64,000 nucleotides of DNA from Paracoccus pantotrophus (GTDB lineage: Bacteria > Pseudomonadota > Alphaproteobacteria > Rhodobacterales > Rhodobacteraceae), in assembly GCF_008824185.1 (NCBI RefSeq), contig NZ_CP044425.1, forward strand, positions 1 through 64,000, written 5' to 3'. The notes below the pieces were generated by a model. That model made no database searches. It was not told where the DNA came from and saw only the letters and a list, made by a program, of their open reading frames with translations. The position numbers were made by a program, and so were the translations under genes. Position 1 is the first letter of the stretch, and every line of letters begins with the position of its first letter. Below are positions 8,013 through 16,918 of the stretch, one piece after another.

Positions 8013-8903
8013 TCATACCACGTTGAAATGCTCGGGCACGCCGGCGGGCCAGACCGTGCCCCACATCTGCATGCCGCCGTCGATGGTCAGCACCTCGCCG
8101 GTGATGAAATTGCCTGCATCCGAGGACAGGTAGGCCACGCCCTCGGCAATGTCCCAGCCGTTGCCCATGCGCCGCTGCGGGTTGACGTTGCGAAAGCGCG
8201 CGGTGGCATGTTCTGGATATTTCGACAGCCCTTCCGAGGCGATGGCGCCCGGCGCGATGCAGTTCACCCGGATGTTCAGCGGTGCCCATTCCGTCGCCAC
8301 CGTCCGGCTGAGATAGATCACCCCCGCCCGCGCCGCGCAGGTATGCGCGGCCTGCGGCATGCCGCGCCCGACATGGGCCACGATCGAGATGACGTTGCCG
8401 GCCTCGTCCCGGTCGCGCCAGCGTTGGGCGGCGCCCTGCATCATCCACCACGTCCCGTTCAGGTTCAGGTCGATGACCGAGTTCCAGCCCTTGCGCGAAA
8501 ACTCGATGGCGTCCTGCGGGAACTGGCCGCCGGCATTGTTCACCAGCGTATCGAGCCCGCCCCATTCGCCGAAGACCCGGTCCAGCAGCGCATCGACCTG
8601 CTCGGGATCGCGAATCGACATCGAAAAGTAATCGACATGCCGGCCGGTCAGGCGCTTGACCGCCTCTTGCGCATCGGCCAGCACCTCTTCGCGCCGGCCG
8701 GCGATCATGACCCTGGCGCCCAGCCGCGCCAGCAGGAAGGTCATCGCCCGGCCCATGCCGGTGCCGCCGCCGGTGATCAGGAAGCGCTTGCCCGCGAAAA
8801 GATCGGGGGCATAGATCGTCGGGCGGCTTGCCAGTTCCTCATCGGTCAGGAACCATTGAAATCCGTGCGGGCCTGCCGCCGAGGGCTGTGCCATTTCGTT
8901 CAT
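8013..8903 (-). CDS. SDR family enoyl-CoA reductase-like protein (PECR/DECR type)
   Basis: This 296-residue SDR has the cofactor loop TGGGTGMGRA, NNAGGQFP and, at the active site, HTCAARAGV where most SDRs have YxxxK. That pattern resembles peroxisomal trans-2-enoyl-CoA and 2,4-dienoyl-CoA reductases (HSGAARAGV type), so reduction of an unsaturated acyl-CoA is more likely than alcohol oxidation. The start at 8903 overlaps the stop of the enoyl-CoA hydratase gene as ATGA; the frame open to 9356 is a shadow of that gene. It lies in the operon Rieske oxygenase - hydratase - SDR - ligase-like - KstD-like. Confidence 0.87.
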   Translation of the reverse strand: MNEMAQPSAAGPHGFQWFLTDEELASRPTIYAPDLFAGKRFLITGGGTGMGRAMTFLLARLGARVMIAGRREEVLADAQEAVKRLTGRHVDYFSMSIRDPEQVDALLDRVFGEWGGLDTLVNNAGGQFPQDAIEFSRKGWNSVIDLNLNGTWWMMQGAAQRWRDRDEAGNVISIVAHVGRGMPQAAHTCAARAGVIYLSRTVATEWAPLNIRVNCIAPGAIASEGLSKYPEHATARFRNVNPQRRMGNGWDIAEGVAYLSSDAGNFITGEVLTIDGGMQMWGTVWPAGVPEHFNVV

Positions 8904-9700
8904 ATCCGTGTCCCATTGGCGAAATTTGCGTCCCGGCCCTGGTTGAAGGCCGCGATCCCCTCGCGGCTGTCGGCCGAGTTCATCAGCGCGGGGCCGTGCC
9001 GGTGGCCCCAGTCGATCGCGGCTTGCAGCGTCTCGTCCCGCGCCACCTCGTAAAGCTGCTTGGCAAGGCGCAGGCAGTGCCAGGAATTGGCCAGCACCTC
9101 CTCGGCCAGGGCGACGGCCTCGTCCAGCACCCGCTCGCCCGGCACGACGCGATTGACCAGCCCCAGCGCGGCGAATGCCTGCGCCGGATAATGGGCACCC
9201 GAAAAGATCACCTCGAAAGCCTTCTGCCGCGGCAGGATCTGCGCCAGCCGCTGCACGCCGCCGGCAAAGGCGACCATGCCGCGGCGGATCTCGGGCAGGC
9301 CGAAGACCGCGTGATCGGCGGCGACCACCAGGTCGCAGGCCAGCGCCGCCTCGCATCCGCCGGCGACGGCCGCGCCGTTGACGGCCGCGATCAGCGGCTT
9401 GGGGCAGCGCCGCTCGGTCACGCCCAGGAAGCCCGCGCCCGGAACCAGCCCGGTGCCCGAGCCGACCTGACTGGCCTCCTTCAGGTCCATGCCGGCGCAG
9501 AAGGCGCGCTCGCCGGTGCCGGTCAGCACGATGGCGCCGACGCTGTCATCGGCCTCGGCATGGCACAAAGCCTGATGCACGCCGTAAGAGGTGGCGCGAT
9601 CAGCCGCGTTGCGCAATTCGGGCCGGTCGATGCGGATGATCGCCACCGCGCCGCGCCGTTCATAGCGAACGGTCGGAGGAAGGACGGGCAGGTCCGGCAT
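8900..9700 (-). CDS. Enoyl-CoA hydratase/isomerase
   Basis: This 266-residue crotonase-family protein probably hydrates, isomerises or cleaves an enoyl-CoA intermediate. The oxyanion-hole segments FCAGMDL and NGAAVAGG are clear. Both family acidic residues appear retained: Glu in GGCEAAL and Glu in FGLPEIRRG. It starts 3 bases after the Rieske oxygenase stop and its own stop overlaps the next SDR start by ATGA, so translation is probably coupled. The exact reaction is unknown, since the crotonase fold also covers ring-cleaving hydrolases. Confidence 0.9.
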   Translation of the reverse strand: MPDLPVLPPTVRYERRGAVAIIRIDRPELRNAADRATSYGVHQALCHAEADDSVGAIVLTGTGERAFCAGMDLKEASQVGSGTGLVPGAGFLGVTERRCPKPLIAAVNGAAVAGGCEAALACDLVVAADHAVFGLPEIRRGMVAFAGGVQRLAQILPRQKAFEVIFSGAHYPAQAFAALGLVNRVVPGERVLDEAVALAEEVLANSWHCLRLAKQLYEVARDETLQAAIDWGHRHGPALMNSADSREGIAAFNQGRDANFANGTRI

Positions 9701-9703
9701 GGC

Positions 9704-10957
9704 TCAGGCCTGCTCGGTTTCCGCAGCCGCCTCGGCCGGTTTCCAGTTCTCGTCCCAATAGGGCTGCAACAGCGGCTTGACGCGCAGCGCCTCGGGCACG
9801 CGATCGGCTCCGATGCGGCGGTCGAGTTCCTCGTGCCAGTGATAGATCCGGCGTTCCTGATAGTTCAGCGGGAAATCCCGCAGCCCGCTGGACATGGCGG
9901 CGATCTGGATCTTGTCGGCGAATTGCAGGTCTTCTTCCAGGATCGCGGCGAAGTTGCGGATGCGCATGTCCCAGACCTCGGGACGCGGCCCCTCGCCCCA
10001 ATGCGGCGCGAACCAGTAGACGTCGATCGACATGGTGTCGATGGTTTCCGGCCAGAAGGCCAGGACCGGGATCCCCCAGGGCGAAACCGGCGTGACCAGG
10101 TTGGGATAGGCCATCAGCGACAGGTTGGTGTCGCCGAACCAGGGATCGACGCCCTCGATCTCGGGCAGGCCGCGCACGCCGGGGTCTTTCCAGCCCTCGC
10201 GCTTGAAGGGCGTGACCATGCGGGAATGGCCGTGTTCGTAAAGCGTGATGGCCGAGCCGCGGTGGTCCAGGAACCGGTCCACGGTGTTCTGGTGGATCGA
10301 CTTCAGGTGATAGACCTCGAGGAAGGCGTCGATCAGGATCTTGACGTTGCATTTCACCTGGATCGTCGACTTGTCGATCAGCGCCAGCGTGTCGGGCTTC
10401 ATCTCGTCCAGCGCCTGCGCCACTGGGCCAAGATAGTCCCGAAGCGGCATCGCGTCGGCATCGAGGTTCACGAAATACAGGTTGCCGATATTCTCGCAGC
10501 GCACCTCGACCAGCGAGCGGCAGCTGAGATCCAGCCCGACGAAATCCCGCCGGTCGCGCAGGTTGATCAGCTCGCCGCGCGTGTTGTAGGTCCAGCCGTG
10601 ATACTTGCAGGACACGCCGCGCGACTTGCCCGAAGGTTCGGTGACGACCGGCGCGCCGCGATGGCGGCAGGTATTGTAAAAGCAGCGGACCTTCTGGTCC
10701 TCGCCGCGGATGAAGAACAGCGGCTCGCCCAGGCGCGACCACTGGATATAGGAGCCGACCTCGGGCAATTCGTCGGCATGGACGGCATAGAGCCAGGTCT
10801 TGCGCCAAAGATGCTCCATCTCCAGCGCGAAGAAGGCGGGATCGGTATAGCGCAGGCCCGGCAGGTCGGGAAATTGCGGGAAGCCCTCGGGCGGCCCCCC
10901 GCGCGCGCTTTCGTAAGCCTGCTGATCCAGGATACGCTGCTTTTCTTGCGGATTCAT
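9704..10957 (-). CDS. Rieske non-heme iron oxygenase, alpha subunit
   Basis: This 417-residue aromatic-ring-hydroxylating-type oxygenase shows the Rieske cluster motif C97-R-H99 ... C117-KY-H120 followed by GW, and the mononuclear iron site with E214, H217 and H222 in EVYHLKSIH. The third (Asp) ligand is probably in the late EEDLQFADKIQ helix. The start at 10957 is chosen because GGGAGGA lies 6 bases upstream. It probably hydroxylates or demethylates the substrate using electrons from the ferredoxins at 12637 or 20076 and the reductase at 39657. No classical small beta subunit is adjacent, so it may be an alpha-only (homotrimeric) type. Confidence 0.92.
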   Translation of the reverse strand: MNPQEKQRILDQQAYESARGGPPEGFPQFPDLPGLRYTDPAFFALEMEHLWRKTWLYAVHADELPEVGSYIQWSRLGEPLFFIRGEDQKVRCFYNTCRHRGAPVVTEPSGKSRGVSCKYHGWTYNTRGELINLRDRRDFVGLDLSCRSLVEVRCENIGNLYFVNLDADAMPLRDYLGPVAQALDEMKPDTLALIDKSTIQVKCNVKILIDAFLEVYHLKSIHQNTVDRFLDHRGSAITLYEHGHSRMVTPFKREGWKDPGVRGLPEIEGVDPWFGDTNLSLMAYPNLVTPVSPWGIPVLAFWPETIDTMSIDVYWFAPHWGEGPRPEVWDMRIRNFAAILEEDLQFADKIQIAAMSSGLRDFPLNYQERRIYHWHEELDRRIGADRVPEALRVKPLLQPYWDENWKPAEAAAETEQA

Positions 10958-11050
10958 CGCCATTCCTCCCCAGAAGACGCTGATACGATCAGGCCACGGG
11001 CGGAACAGCATCCGACCCGGCCGATTAATTTGTATTTTTATAGATCATTA

Positions 11051-11062
11051 CTGCATACGCAA
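11051..11062 (-). promoter_or_regulatory. Putative operator upstream of the Rieske oxygenase operon
   Basis: Read on the minus strand, this is TTGCGTATGCAG, matching TTGAGTATGCAA at 40951-40962 upstream of the ferredoxin reductase in 10 of 12 positions. It lies in an AT-rich gap between the Rieske oxygenase start and the GntR stop. The role is inferred from position and similarity. Confidence 0.35.
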
Positions 11063-11098
11063 GAACAAAAATTTGTGGATTGGAAATCGGCAGGAAGA

Positions 11099-11773
11099 TC
11101 AGCTGGCCCGGACGCGCTCCTCGTTCATGGCGATGTAATCGGCCAGGATATCGCCCTGGACCTTGGTATGCTTGCGGAATTGTTCGGCCGCCCGCTCGAC
11201 GTCCTGGGCCAGGATCGCCTCCAGAATCGCGCGGTGATCCTCCAGATTCGACTGCGACTGGCCCGGATAACCCAGCTGGAAGCGGCGATAGGGCACCAGC
11301 TTGCTGCCGAGCTTGTTGGTCATGTCGATCAGTTCCTTGTTATGCGTGCCGTCGATCACCAGCAGGTGGAACTTGCGGCTGAGCGCATAATAGCTGTCCT
11401 GGTCGCCGGCGGCGAAGGCGCGTTCGGACTGTTCATGCACCTCCTTCAGCGCAGCGCGCTCTTCCGGGGTCATCCGCCGGGCCGAGTATTTGGCGCAGAT
11501 CGATTCCAGTTCGGACATCACCTCGAACTGCCGGATCAGGTCGGTGACATCGGTCATGGTGACGACCGCACCCTGGCGCGGACGCTTTTCCACGATGCCG
11601 GACTCGATCAGTTGCAGGATCGCCTCACGCACGGGGGTACGCGAGACCTCGAAGCGGCGCGCAAGCTCCTCCTCGTCCAGCGAGCTTCCCGGCGCGATGG
11701 CGCCCGAGAAGATGTCCTGTTCGAGCGCGAGTCGAACCTTCTCCGAATGCGTCATTCCGGCAGATCGTGCCAT
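11099..11773 (-). CDS. GntR family transcriptional regulator (FCD type)
   Basis: This 224-residue regulator has an N-terminal winged helix (LDEEELARRFEVSRTPVREA, about residues 32-51, then LIESGIVEKRPRQGAVV) and an all-helical FCD ligand domain (about 85-210) with RKFHLLVIDGTHNKEL. The start at 11773 is preceded by AAGGAG; the longer frame to 12055 runs through the promoter gap. FCD regulators usually repress catabolic genes until bound by a carboxylic-acid inducer. It is the only recognisable regulator in the island and sits between the Rieske operon and the divergent VOC-ferredoxin-ligase operon, so it probably controls both and perhaps all units with the TATACA-type motif. Confidence 0.93.
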   Translation of the reverse strand: MARSAGMTHSEKVRLALEQDIFSGAIAPGSSLDEEELARRFEVSRTPVREAILQLIESGIVEKRPRQGAVVTMTDVTDLIRQFEVMSELESICAKYSARRMTPEERAALKEVHEQSERAFAAGDQDSYYALSRKFHLLVIDGTHNKELIDMTNKLGSKLVPYRRFQLGYPGQSQSNLEDHRAILEAILAQDVERAAEQFRKHTKVQGDILADYIAMNEERVRAS

Positions 11774-11992
11774 TTTTCTTCTCCTTCTCTGCCCATGAGC
11801 TTGACCCGGTCGAAACAGGCTTCCCATATACGCCAGGTGGCAGCAGATTGTATGCTTACACTTCAGCACCAGCGTATTCCAAGCCCGAGTCGCTCTGCAA
11901 TACTGTTGCCGCATGGCAGGTACCGACATCGGCTGGAAGCAGCCCTGTTTTGCACTCCGTCGGCCCGCGGCGAGGAAAATCTCGTGCCGGTG

Positions 11993-12006
11993 ATAATTGT
12001 ATATTG
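11993..12006. promoter_or_regulatory. Putative operator, exact inverted copy of 3461-3474
   Basis: ATAATTGTATATTG here is the exact reverse complement of 3461-3474. It lies in the 281-base gap between the divergent GntR gene (start 11773) and the VOC gene (start 12055). A 14-base match between two promoter gaps in GC-rich DNA suggests a regulator site. Confidence 0.5.
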
Positions 12007-12054
12007 AAATGCGGAGAAAAATACACAACACTGTCGCCACGGAGGGGAGGATCA

Positions 12055-12612
12055 ATGCCGGACAGCTTCGATCCCGTGGGAAACAAGACCCGCTCGCGCC
12101 TGGGCGCCATCGTCCAGATGGGCTATGTCGTGCCCGATCTGGAGCGCGCGCTGGTGCATTGGACGCAGACGCTGGGCGTTGGCCCGTTCCTCGTCACCCC
12201 GCGAATCGACTATGCCGCGCTGCATTATCGCGGCCGGCCGATCCAGGTCGAGAACGCGGTGGCGCTGGCTTCCTGGGGCGGCATGCAGATCGAGATCATC
12301 CAGCAGACCGGCGGCGACGATTCGATGTTCACCGATTTCATCGCACGGCGGGGCGGCGGGCTGCATCACCTCTGCCTGCTTTCCGGGGATCTGGACGCCG
12401 ATCTTGCCGCCTGGCAGGCCAGGGGCGTCGGGGTGCTGATGGGCGGGCGCACCGCGGCCGGCATTCCCTTTGCCTATCTGGACAGCGACCCGCTGGACCA
12501 GGGCCGGGTGATCGAGATCGTGCAGCCCACGGCCGGGCTGAAGAAATTCTTCGCGCGGCTGGAATCGCTGGCGGCCGATTGGGACGGCTCCCGGCCCATC
12601 CGCTATCTCTAG
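12055..12612 (+). CDS. VOC family protein (methylmalonyl-CoA-epimerase-like subgroup)
   Basis: This 185-residue vicinal-oxygen-chelate protein contains two paired beta-alpha-beta-beta-beta modules. IVQMGYVVPDLERA opens the first and GLHHLCLLSGDLDADL the second, with metal-ligand candidates Gln in the first module (where many relatives have His), Glu in MQIEII, His in HHL and Glu in RVIEIVQ. VOC enzymes isomerise, epimerise or cleave substrates around a divalent metal. The ATG at 12055 is preceded by GGAGGGGAGGA. It heads the operon with the ferredoxin and ligase, and a paralogue lies at 30925. The function is unknown. Confidence 0.8.
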   Translation: MPDSFDPVGNKTRSRLGAIVQMGYVVPDLERALVHWTQTLGVGPFLVTPRIDYAALHYRGRPIQVENAVALASWGGMQIEIIQQTGGDDSMFTDFIARRGGGLHHLCLLSGDLDADLAAWQARGVGVLMGGRTAAGIPFAYLDSDPLDQGRVIEIVQPTAGLKKFFARLESLAADWDGSRPIRYL

Positions 12613-12636
12613 CCGATCGACAGACAAGGACGCCAG

Positions 12637-12954
12637 ATGCCACGAATCACAGCCACGGACCGCGACGGAAGCGTGAAGGAGTTCGACGCAGCACCCGGAA
12701 CCAGCCTGATGGAGGCCCTGCGCGATGGGGCAGGCCTCGACATCGCTGCGATCTGCGGCGGTTCCTGTTCTTGCGCGACCTGCCACATCTATGTCGCGCC
12801 CGACTGGCTCGACCGCCTGCCGGAGCAGCAGCCCGACGAACGGGAACTGCTGGAATTCATGGAAACCTATCGCGAAACATCGCGGCTGAGCTGCCAGATC
12901 CCCGTGACCGACGACCTTGCCGGGCTCGAGGTGACGCTGGCGCCCGAGGAATAG
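12637..12954 (+). CDS. 2Fe-2S ferredoxin (putidaredoxin/adrenodoxin type)
   Basis: This 105-residue ferredoxin has the cluster ligands C40, C46, C49 and C86 in the spacing C-x5-C-x2-C-x36-C, as in putidaredoxin-type proteins. An extra Cys lies at 44. It would carry single electrons from the NADH-dependent reductase at 39657 to the Rieske oxygenase at 9704 (inference). It is 24 bases after the VOC gene and 52 before the ligase gene in one operon. Confidence 0.93.
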   Translation: MPRITATDRDGSVKEFDAAPGTSLMEALRDGAGLDIAAICGGSCSCATCHIYVAPDWLDRLPEQQPDERELLEFMETYRETSRLSCQIPVTDDLAGLEVTLAPEE

Positions 12955-13006
12955 CCGCCGTCATCGCAGCAATAAGGGGCCCGGCACCAACGGGCCGGGG
13001 GGAAAG

Positions 13007-14662
13007 ATGTCAGCAACGCTCAATTACACGGCCACCACCACGGTCGGCGATCTTCTGGTCCGGGCAACGGCACGGACGCCGGACAAGGACGCGATCCGGT
13101 TTCCCGATCAGAACCGCAGCTTTCGCCAGTTGCACCAGGCCGCCATGCTGCGGGCCCGCGAACTTTACGGCCTGGGCGTGCGGCCTGGCGACCATGTCGG
13201 GATCTTCCTGCCCAGCTGCATCGAATACCTGGAGTATTATTTCGGGCTGGCCTATCTGGGCGCGGTCTCGGTGCCGATGAATGCCCGCTATCGCGAACAC
13301 GAGCTGCGCTACCAGACCGTCAACGCGGATCTGGTGCATATCGTCTCGACCACACAGGTGGCCGAGGGGCTGGATTTCCGGGCGCGGCTGCACCAGGCCT
13401 TCCCGGCCCTGCGCGACGCGCCGGCAGACCAGCCGGTCAGCCTGCCCGAGGCCCCGCGCCTGCGCGGCATCACCTTGCTGACCGACGAGCCCTCGGCCGG
13501 ATGCCTGCGCCAATCCGTGTCGCAGGGTTTCGCCGCCGAGGTCGAGGACGCGCTGATCGACCGGCTGCGCCGGGCCGTCACGCTGCGGCAGACGGCGCTG
13601 ATGCTGTATACTTCGGGGACGACCTCGAATCCGAAAGGCTGCATGATCAGCCACGAGGCCCTGGTCCGCACCGGCATGGGCCTGGCCGAGCGTTACGGGA
13701 TGACCGACCAGGACGCCTTCTGGTCGCCGCTGCCCATGTTCCATGTCGGCGCGCTTTTCCCGCTATGCGCGGCCTATCATGCCGGCGCCACCTATATCGG
13801 CATGCAGCATTTCGACGCCGGCGCGGCACTGCGGCTGGTGCGCGAGACGCGGCCGACCATCGGCTATCCCAGCTTTGCCCTGTTCCTGTCGGACATGGTC
13901 TATCACCCGGATTTCCGCGCCGAGGACATGGCATCGCTGCGGCTCATCAATTGCTCGATGGCGCTGAGCCCGGAGCCGTTCCGCGAGCTGATGCGCAAGA
14001 GCTTTCCCAACGCGGTCTTCGTCGGCACCTATGGCATGACCGAAACCGCCGGCACCGTCACCACCAGCGACCCCGCCGACAGCGAGGCCGAGCGCCTCAA
14101 CCGGCTCGGCCGCCCCTTCGACGGGCTGTCCGTGCGCATCGCGCGCGAGGACGGTGCCGAGGCCGCACCGGGCGAGATCGGCGAGATCTGCGTCAAGGGC
14201 TTCTCGATCTTCACCGAATATTACGGCGATCCCGAAAAGACCGCCGAGGCCAAGCGCGACGGCTGGTTCCATACCGGCGACCTGGGCTCGATCGACGCGG
14301 CCGGCACGCTGATGTTCCACGGCCGGGCCAAGGACATGCTGAAGGTGGGCGGTGAAAACGTCGCCGCGCTGGAGATCGAGATGGTCGTGGCCCAGCATCC
14401 CGCGGTCAAGACCTGCCAGGTCGTCGGCAAGCCCGACGCGCGGCTGCAAGAGGTGCCGGTGGCCTTCGTGGAACTGGTGCCGGGGCAAAGCGTGGACCCG
14501 GCCGCGCTGATCGCCTATTGCAAGACGCGCATCGCCAGCTTCAAGGTGCCGCGCGACGTCCATTTCATCGCGGAATGGCCGATGTCCGCCAGCAAGATCC
14601 AGAAATTCAAGCTGCGCGACATGGTGCAAGAGATGGCGGCGGATCGCTGCGCCGCCCAATAA
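13007..14662 (+). CDS. Acyl-CoA synthetase (AMP-dependent ligase)
   Basis: This 551-residue ANL ligase has P-loop YTSGTTSNPKG (201-211), YGMTE, HTGDLG, hinge GRAKDM and the C-terminal SASKIQKFKL with the predicted catalytic Lys. It should form an acyl-CoA from a carboxylic acid, ATP and CoA. It closely resembles the ligase at 22-1734, including GGENVAALEIE and the IAS(F/Y)KVPR stretch, so the island holds two related ligases that may act on successive or alternative acids. It is the last gene before the AT-rich promoter region of the first ABC transporter operon. Confidence 0.92.
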   Translation: MSATLNYTATTTVGDLLVRATARTPDKDAIRFPDQNRSFRQLHQAAMLRARELYGLGVRPGDHVGIFLPSCIEYLEYYFGLAYLGAVSVPMNARYREHELRYQTVNADLVHIVSTTQVAEGLDFRARLHQAFPALRDAPADQPVSLPEAPRLRGITLLTDEPSAGCLRQSVSQGFAAEVEDALIDRLRRAVTLRQTALMLYTSGTTSNPKGCMISHEALVRTGMGLAERYGMTDQDAFWSPLPMFHVGALFPLCAAYHAGATYIGMQHFDAGAALRLVRETRPTIGYPSFALFLSDMVYHPDFRAEDMASLRLINCSMALSPEPFRELMRKSFPNAVFVGTYGMTETAGTVTTSDPADSEAERLNRLGRPFDGLSVRIAREDGAEAAPGEIGEICVKGFSIFTEYYGDPEKTAEAKRDGWFHTGDLGSIDAAGTLMFHGRAKDMLKVGGENVAALEIEMVVAQHPAVKTCQVVGKPDARLQEVPVAFVELVPGQSVDPAALIAYCKTRIASFKVPRDVHFIAEWPMSASKIQKFKLRDMVQEMAADRCAAQ

Positions 14663-14710
14663 TCCATCACAAGTATTTTTACTTCGATCTACAATATTTT
14701 TATATCCATC

Positions 14711-14725
14711 TATGATATACATAGT
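14711..14725. promoter_or_regulatory. Putative operator/promoter of the first HAAT operon
   Basis: This AT-rich stretch contains TATACA at 14716-14721 (GATATACATAG) about 110 bases upstream of the binding-protein start at 14833. It matches the motif core seen at 3464, 11998, 21684 and 36322. The gap 14663-14832 otherwise holds no gene. Confidence 0.35.
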
Positions 14726-14832
14726 ATTGTGGAGGAAGCCGAGAATCCGTCACGGATCGCGAAGGAACGCGATCCGATACCGGGCGACCGTCAGGTCAAC
14801 CCGCCGTTCACATTCCTGGGGAGGAAACCGTC

Positions 14833-15960
14833 GTGAAACTGTCCAATCTGTTCGCCACCTGCACCGCAATGGCGTTGCTGCCCGCCATGGCCGCCCAATC
14901 CGACGAATATCACGTGGTGGTCCTGCAAGCCCTGACCGGTCCCGCCGCCTTCATCGGCACCGCCGTCGCCGACGGCATGCGCCTGGCCGAGCAGCAGATC
15001 AACGAGCAGGGCCTGCTGGGCGAGGGCAACACGCTCAAGGTCACCTATGCCGATGACGCGACCGACCGCACGCAGACCATGTCGCTGATCGCGCGCTATG
15101 CCAACGATCCCTCGATCCTGGGCATTCTGGGTCCGACCAGCGGCGCGGTTGCCATCGCCGGCGCGTCCTCGGGCAACCAGTACAAGGTGCCGGTCGTCAC
15201 CACGACGAACACGCCCGAGGTGCTGGACCAGGGCCCCTGGTCGTTCATCCTGACCCAGCCGCCGGAAATCACCATCCCCTATCTGGTGGATTACGCGGCC
15301 GATGTGAAAGGCGTGAAGGAATGCGCCATCATCGGCATCCGCGACATCGAGGCCTATGTCGCGCTGCAAAAGCAGTTCGAGAAGCTGATGGCGGACAAGG
15401 GCGTCAGGATCACCACCGTCGAGCAGGTCGGCGGCACCGATTCCGACTTCTCGTCGGTCGCGACCAAGATCGCCACCTCGCAGCAGGATTGCGTCTTCGT
15501 CTCGGCCTCGGCCTCGCAGGGGGCGAACATCATCGTCCAGCTGCGCCAGGCCGGGCTGGACCCGGCGACGCCGGTCTTCGGCCACAATGCCTTCGCCTCG
15601 CCCGAGTTCCTGAACCGCGGCGGCGCGGGCGTCGAGGGCGTCACCTTCATCGCCGACTGGGTGCCGGGCGGCTATGACGATTTCACCAGGGCCTTCGCCA
15701 CCGAGTTCAGCGAGAAATTCGGCCACGAGGCCGACAACTGGAACGCCGTCGGCTATGGCGGAATGCTGGTGATGGCCAACGCGCTGAAATCCATGCCCGA
15801 ACCCACGCGCGAGGCGTTGCGCGACCAGCTGGGCAAGACCAGCGAGGTCCGCGTGGCCGCCGGCCAGGGCAGCTATACGCTGGACGAGAAACGCTTTCCG
15901 CATGTCGGCATGAACGTGCTGACCGTGCAGGACGGCGCCTTCGTCCAGGCTCCGCGCTGA
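14833..15960 (+). CDS. ABC transporter substrate-binding protein, HAAT (Leu/Ile/Val) type
   Basis: This 375-residue periplasmic type I binding protein has an N-terminal signal peptide (KLSNLFATCTAMALLPAMAAQ). The mature start EYHVVVLQALTGPAAFIGT matches the other three binding proteins in this window, and GPTSGAVAIAG forms the ligand-site loop. Such proteins deliver amino acids, but also aromatic and other organic acids, to LivHMGF-type permeases. It is directly followed by permease genes 16028-19259, so it is their cognate receptor. The catabolic context suggests the pathway substrate as ligand. Confidence 0.9.
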   Translation: MKLSNLFATCTAMALLPAMAAQSDEYHVVVLQALTGPAAFIGTAVADGMRLAEQQINEQGLLGEGNTLKVTYADDATDRTQTMSLIARYANDPSILGILGPTSGAVAIAGASSGNQYKVPVVTTTNTPEVLDQGPWSFILTQPPEITIPYLVDYAADVKGVKECAIIGIRDIEAYVALQKQFEKLMADKGVRITTVEQVGGTDSDFSSVATKIATSQQDCVFVSASASQGANIIVQLRQAGLDPATPVFGHNAFASPEFLNRGGAGVEGVTFIADWVPGGYDDFTRAFATEFSEKFGHEADNWNAVGYGGMLVMANALKSMPEPTREALRDQLGKTSEVRVAAGQGSYTLDEKRFPHVGMNVLTVQDGAFVQAPR

Positions 15961-16027
15961 ACGCCCGCGCGCCATGGGCCGGGGCGCCGGGCGCCCTGGC
16001 CGCAACCCTTTTGGACGGACCACCGGG

Positions 16028-16918
16028 ATGCTACTGCAACAGATACTCAATGGAACGGTGTCCGGCGCGATCTATGCCCTGTTCGCGCTTGGCTTCACGC
16101 TGATCTTCGGCGTGCAGAAACTGCTGAACCTCGCCCATGGCGCGATCTTCATGGCCGGCGCCTTCATCGCCTATTACGCGACCGCGCAGGGGCTGCCCTT
16201 CTGGTTCGCGCTGCTGCTGGCGACCGTCGCGACCGGGGCGATCTCGGTCGTGGTGGATTTCGTGGCCTTCCGGCAATTGCGCAAGGCGGGCCATGCCGAA
16301 TTCGCCGCCATCGTCACCTCGATCGGGGTGGACCTGATCCTGATGAACATCGCCCAGCAGGTCTCGAACACCAAGGTGCTGAGCTTTCCCTTCGGCACCT
16401 TCCCGGTCAAGTTCTTCAGCTTCTGGGGGATGCGCATCTCGCTGTTGCAGCTGACCATCCTGGGGCTGGTGCTGGTCCTGGTGCTGGCCCTGGCCTATTA
16501 CATCAACCGCACCAGCTTCGGCCGCCAGGTGCGCGCGGTGTCCAGCAACGAGCATGCCTCGGCGCTGCTGGGCATCTCGGCCAGCGCGGTCTATCGCCAG
16601 ACCTTCTTCATCGCCGGGGCGCTGGCGGGGCTGGCCGGGGTGCTGATCGGGCTGTCCTTCAACTCGATCCACTTCATGATGGGCGAGCCCTTCCTGCTGC
16701 AAGCCTTCGTCGTGGTGGTGATTGGCGGGCTCGGCTCGCTTCAGGGCGCGGTGGTCGCGGCCATCCTGATCGGGATCATCCAGTCGCTGACCATCGCCTA
16801 TCTGTCCAGCGAACTGTCCACCGCGATCATCTTCGCGCTGCTGTTCGTCACGCTGCTGTTCTTTCCGAACGGCCTGTTCGGACGCGCCGGCAACTATGCA
16901 GGAGGAAGCCGCAGATGA
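16028..16918 (+). CDS. HAAT ABC transporter permease (LivH-like)
   Basis: This 296-residue inner-membrane permease has about eight hydrophobic segments and the LivH hallmarks GAIYALFALGFTLIFGV, LNLAHGAIFM and NSIHFMMGEPFLLQAF. The ATG at 16028 is used, although no strong ribosome site is obvious; the extension to 15974 is not membrane-like. Its stop overlaps the LivM-like start (ATGATG). The second copy at 36395 has exactly the same length. Confidence 0.92.
   Translation: MLLQQILNGTVSGAIYALFALGFTLIFGVQKLLNLAHGAIFMAGAFIAYYATAQGLPFWFALLLATVATGAISVVVDFVAFRQLRKAGHAEFAAIVTSIGVDLILMNIAQQVSNTKVLSFPFGTFPVKFFSFWGMRISLLQLTILGLVLVLVLALAYYINRTSFGRQVRAVSSNEHASALLGISASAVYRQTFFIAGALAGLAGVLIGLSFNSIHFMMGEPFLLQAFVVVVIGGLGSLQGAVVAAILIGIIQSLTIAYLSSELSTAIIFALLFVTLLFFPNGLFGRAGNYAGGSRR

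Noticed and set aside
12407..12954. VOC, ferredoxin and ligase read as a fused product through 11997-13280
   Set aside because: The long frame is a shadow. The three genes have their own starts, ribosome sites and motifs in other frames.
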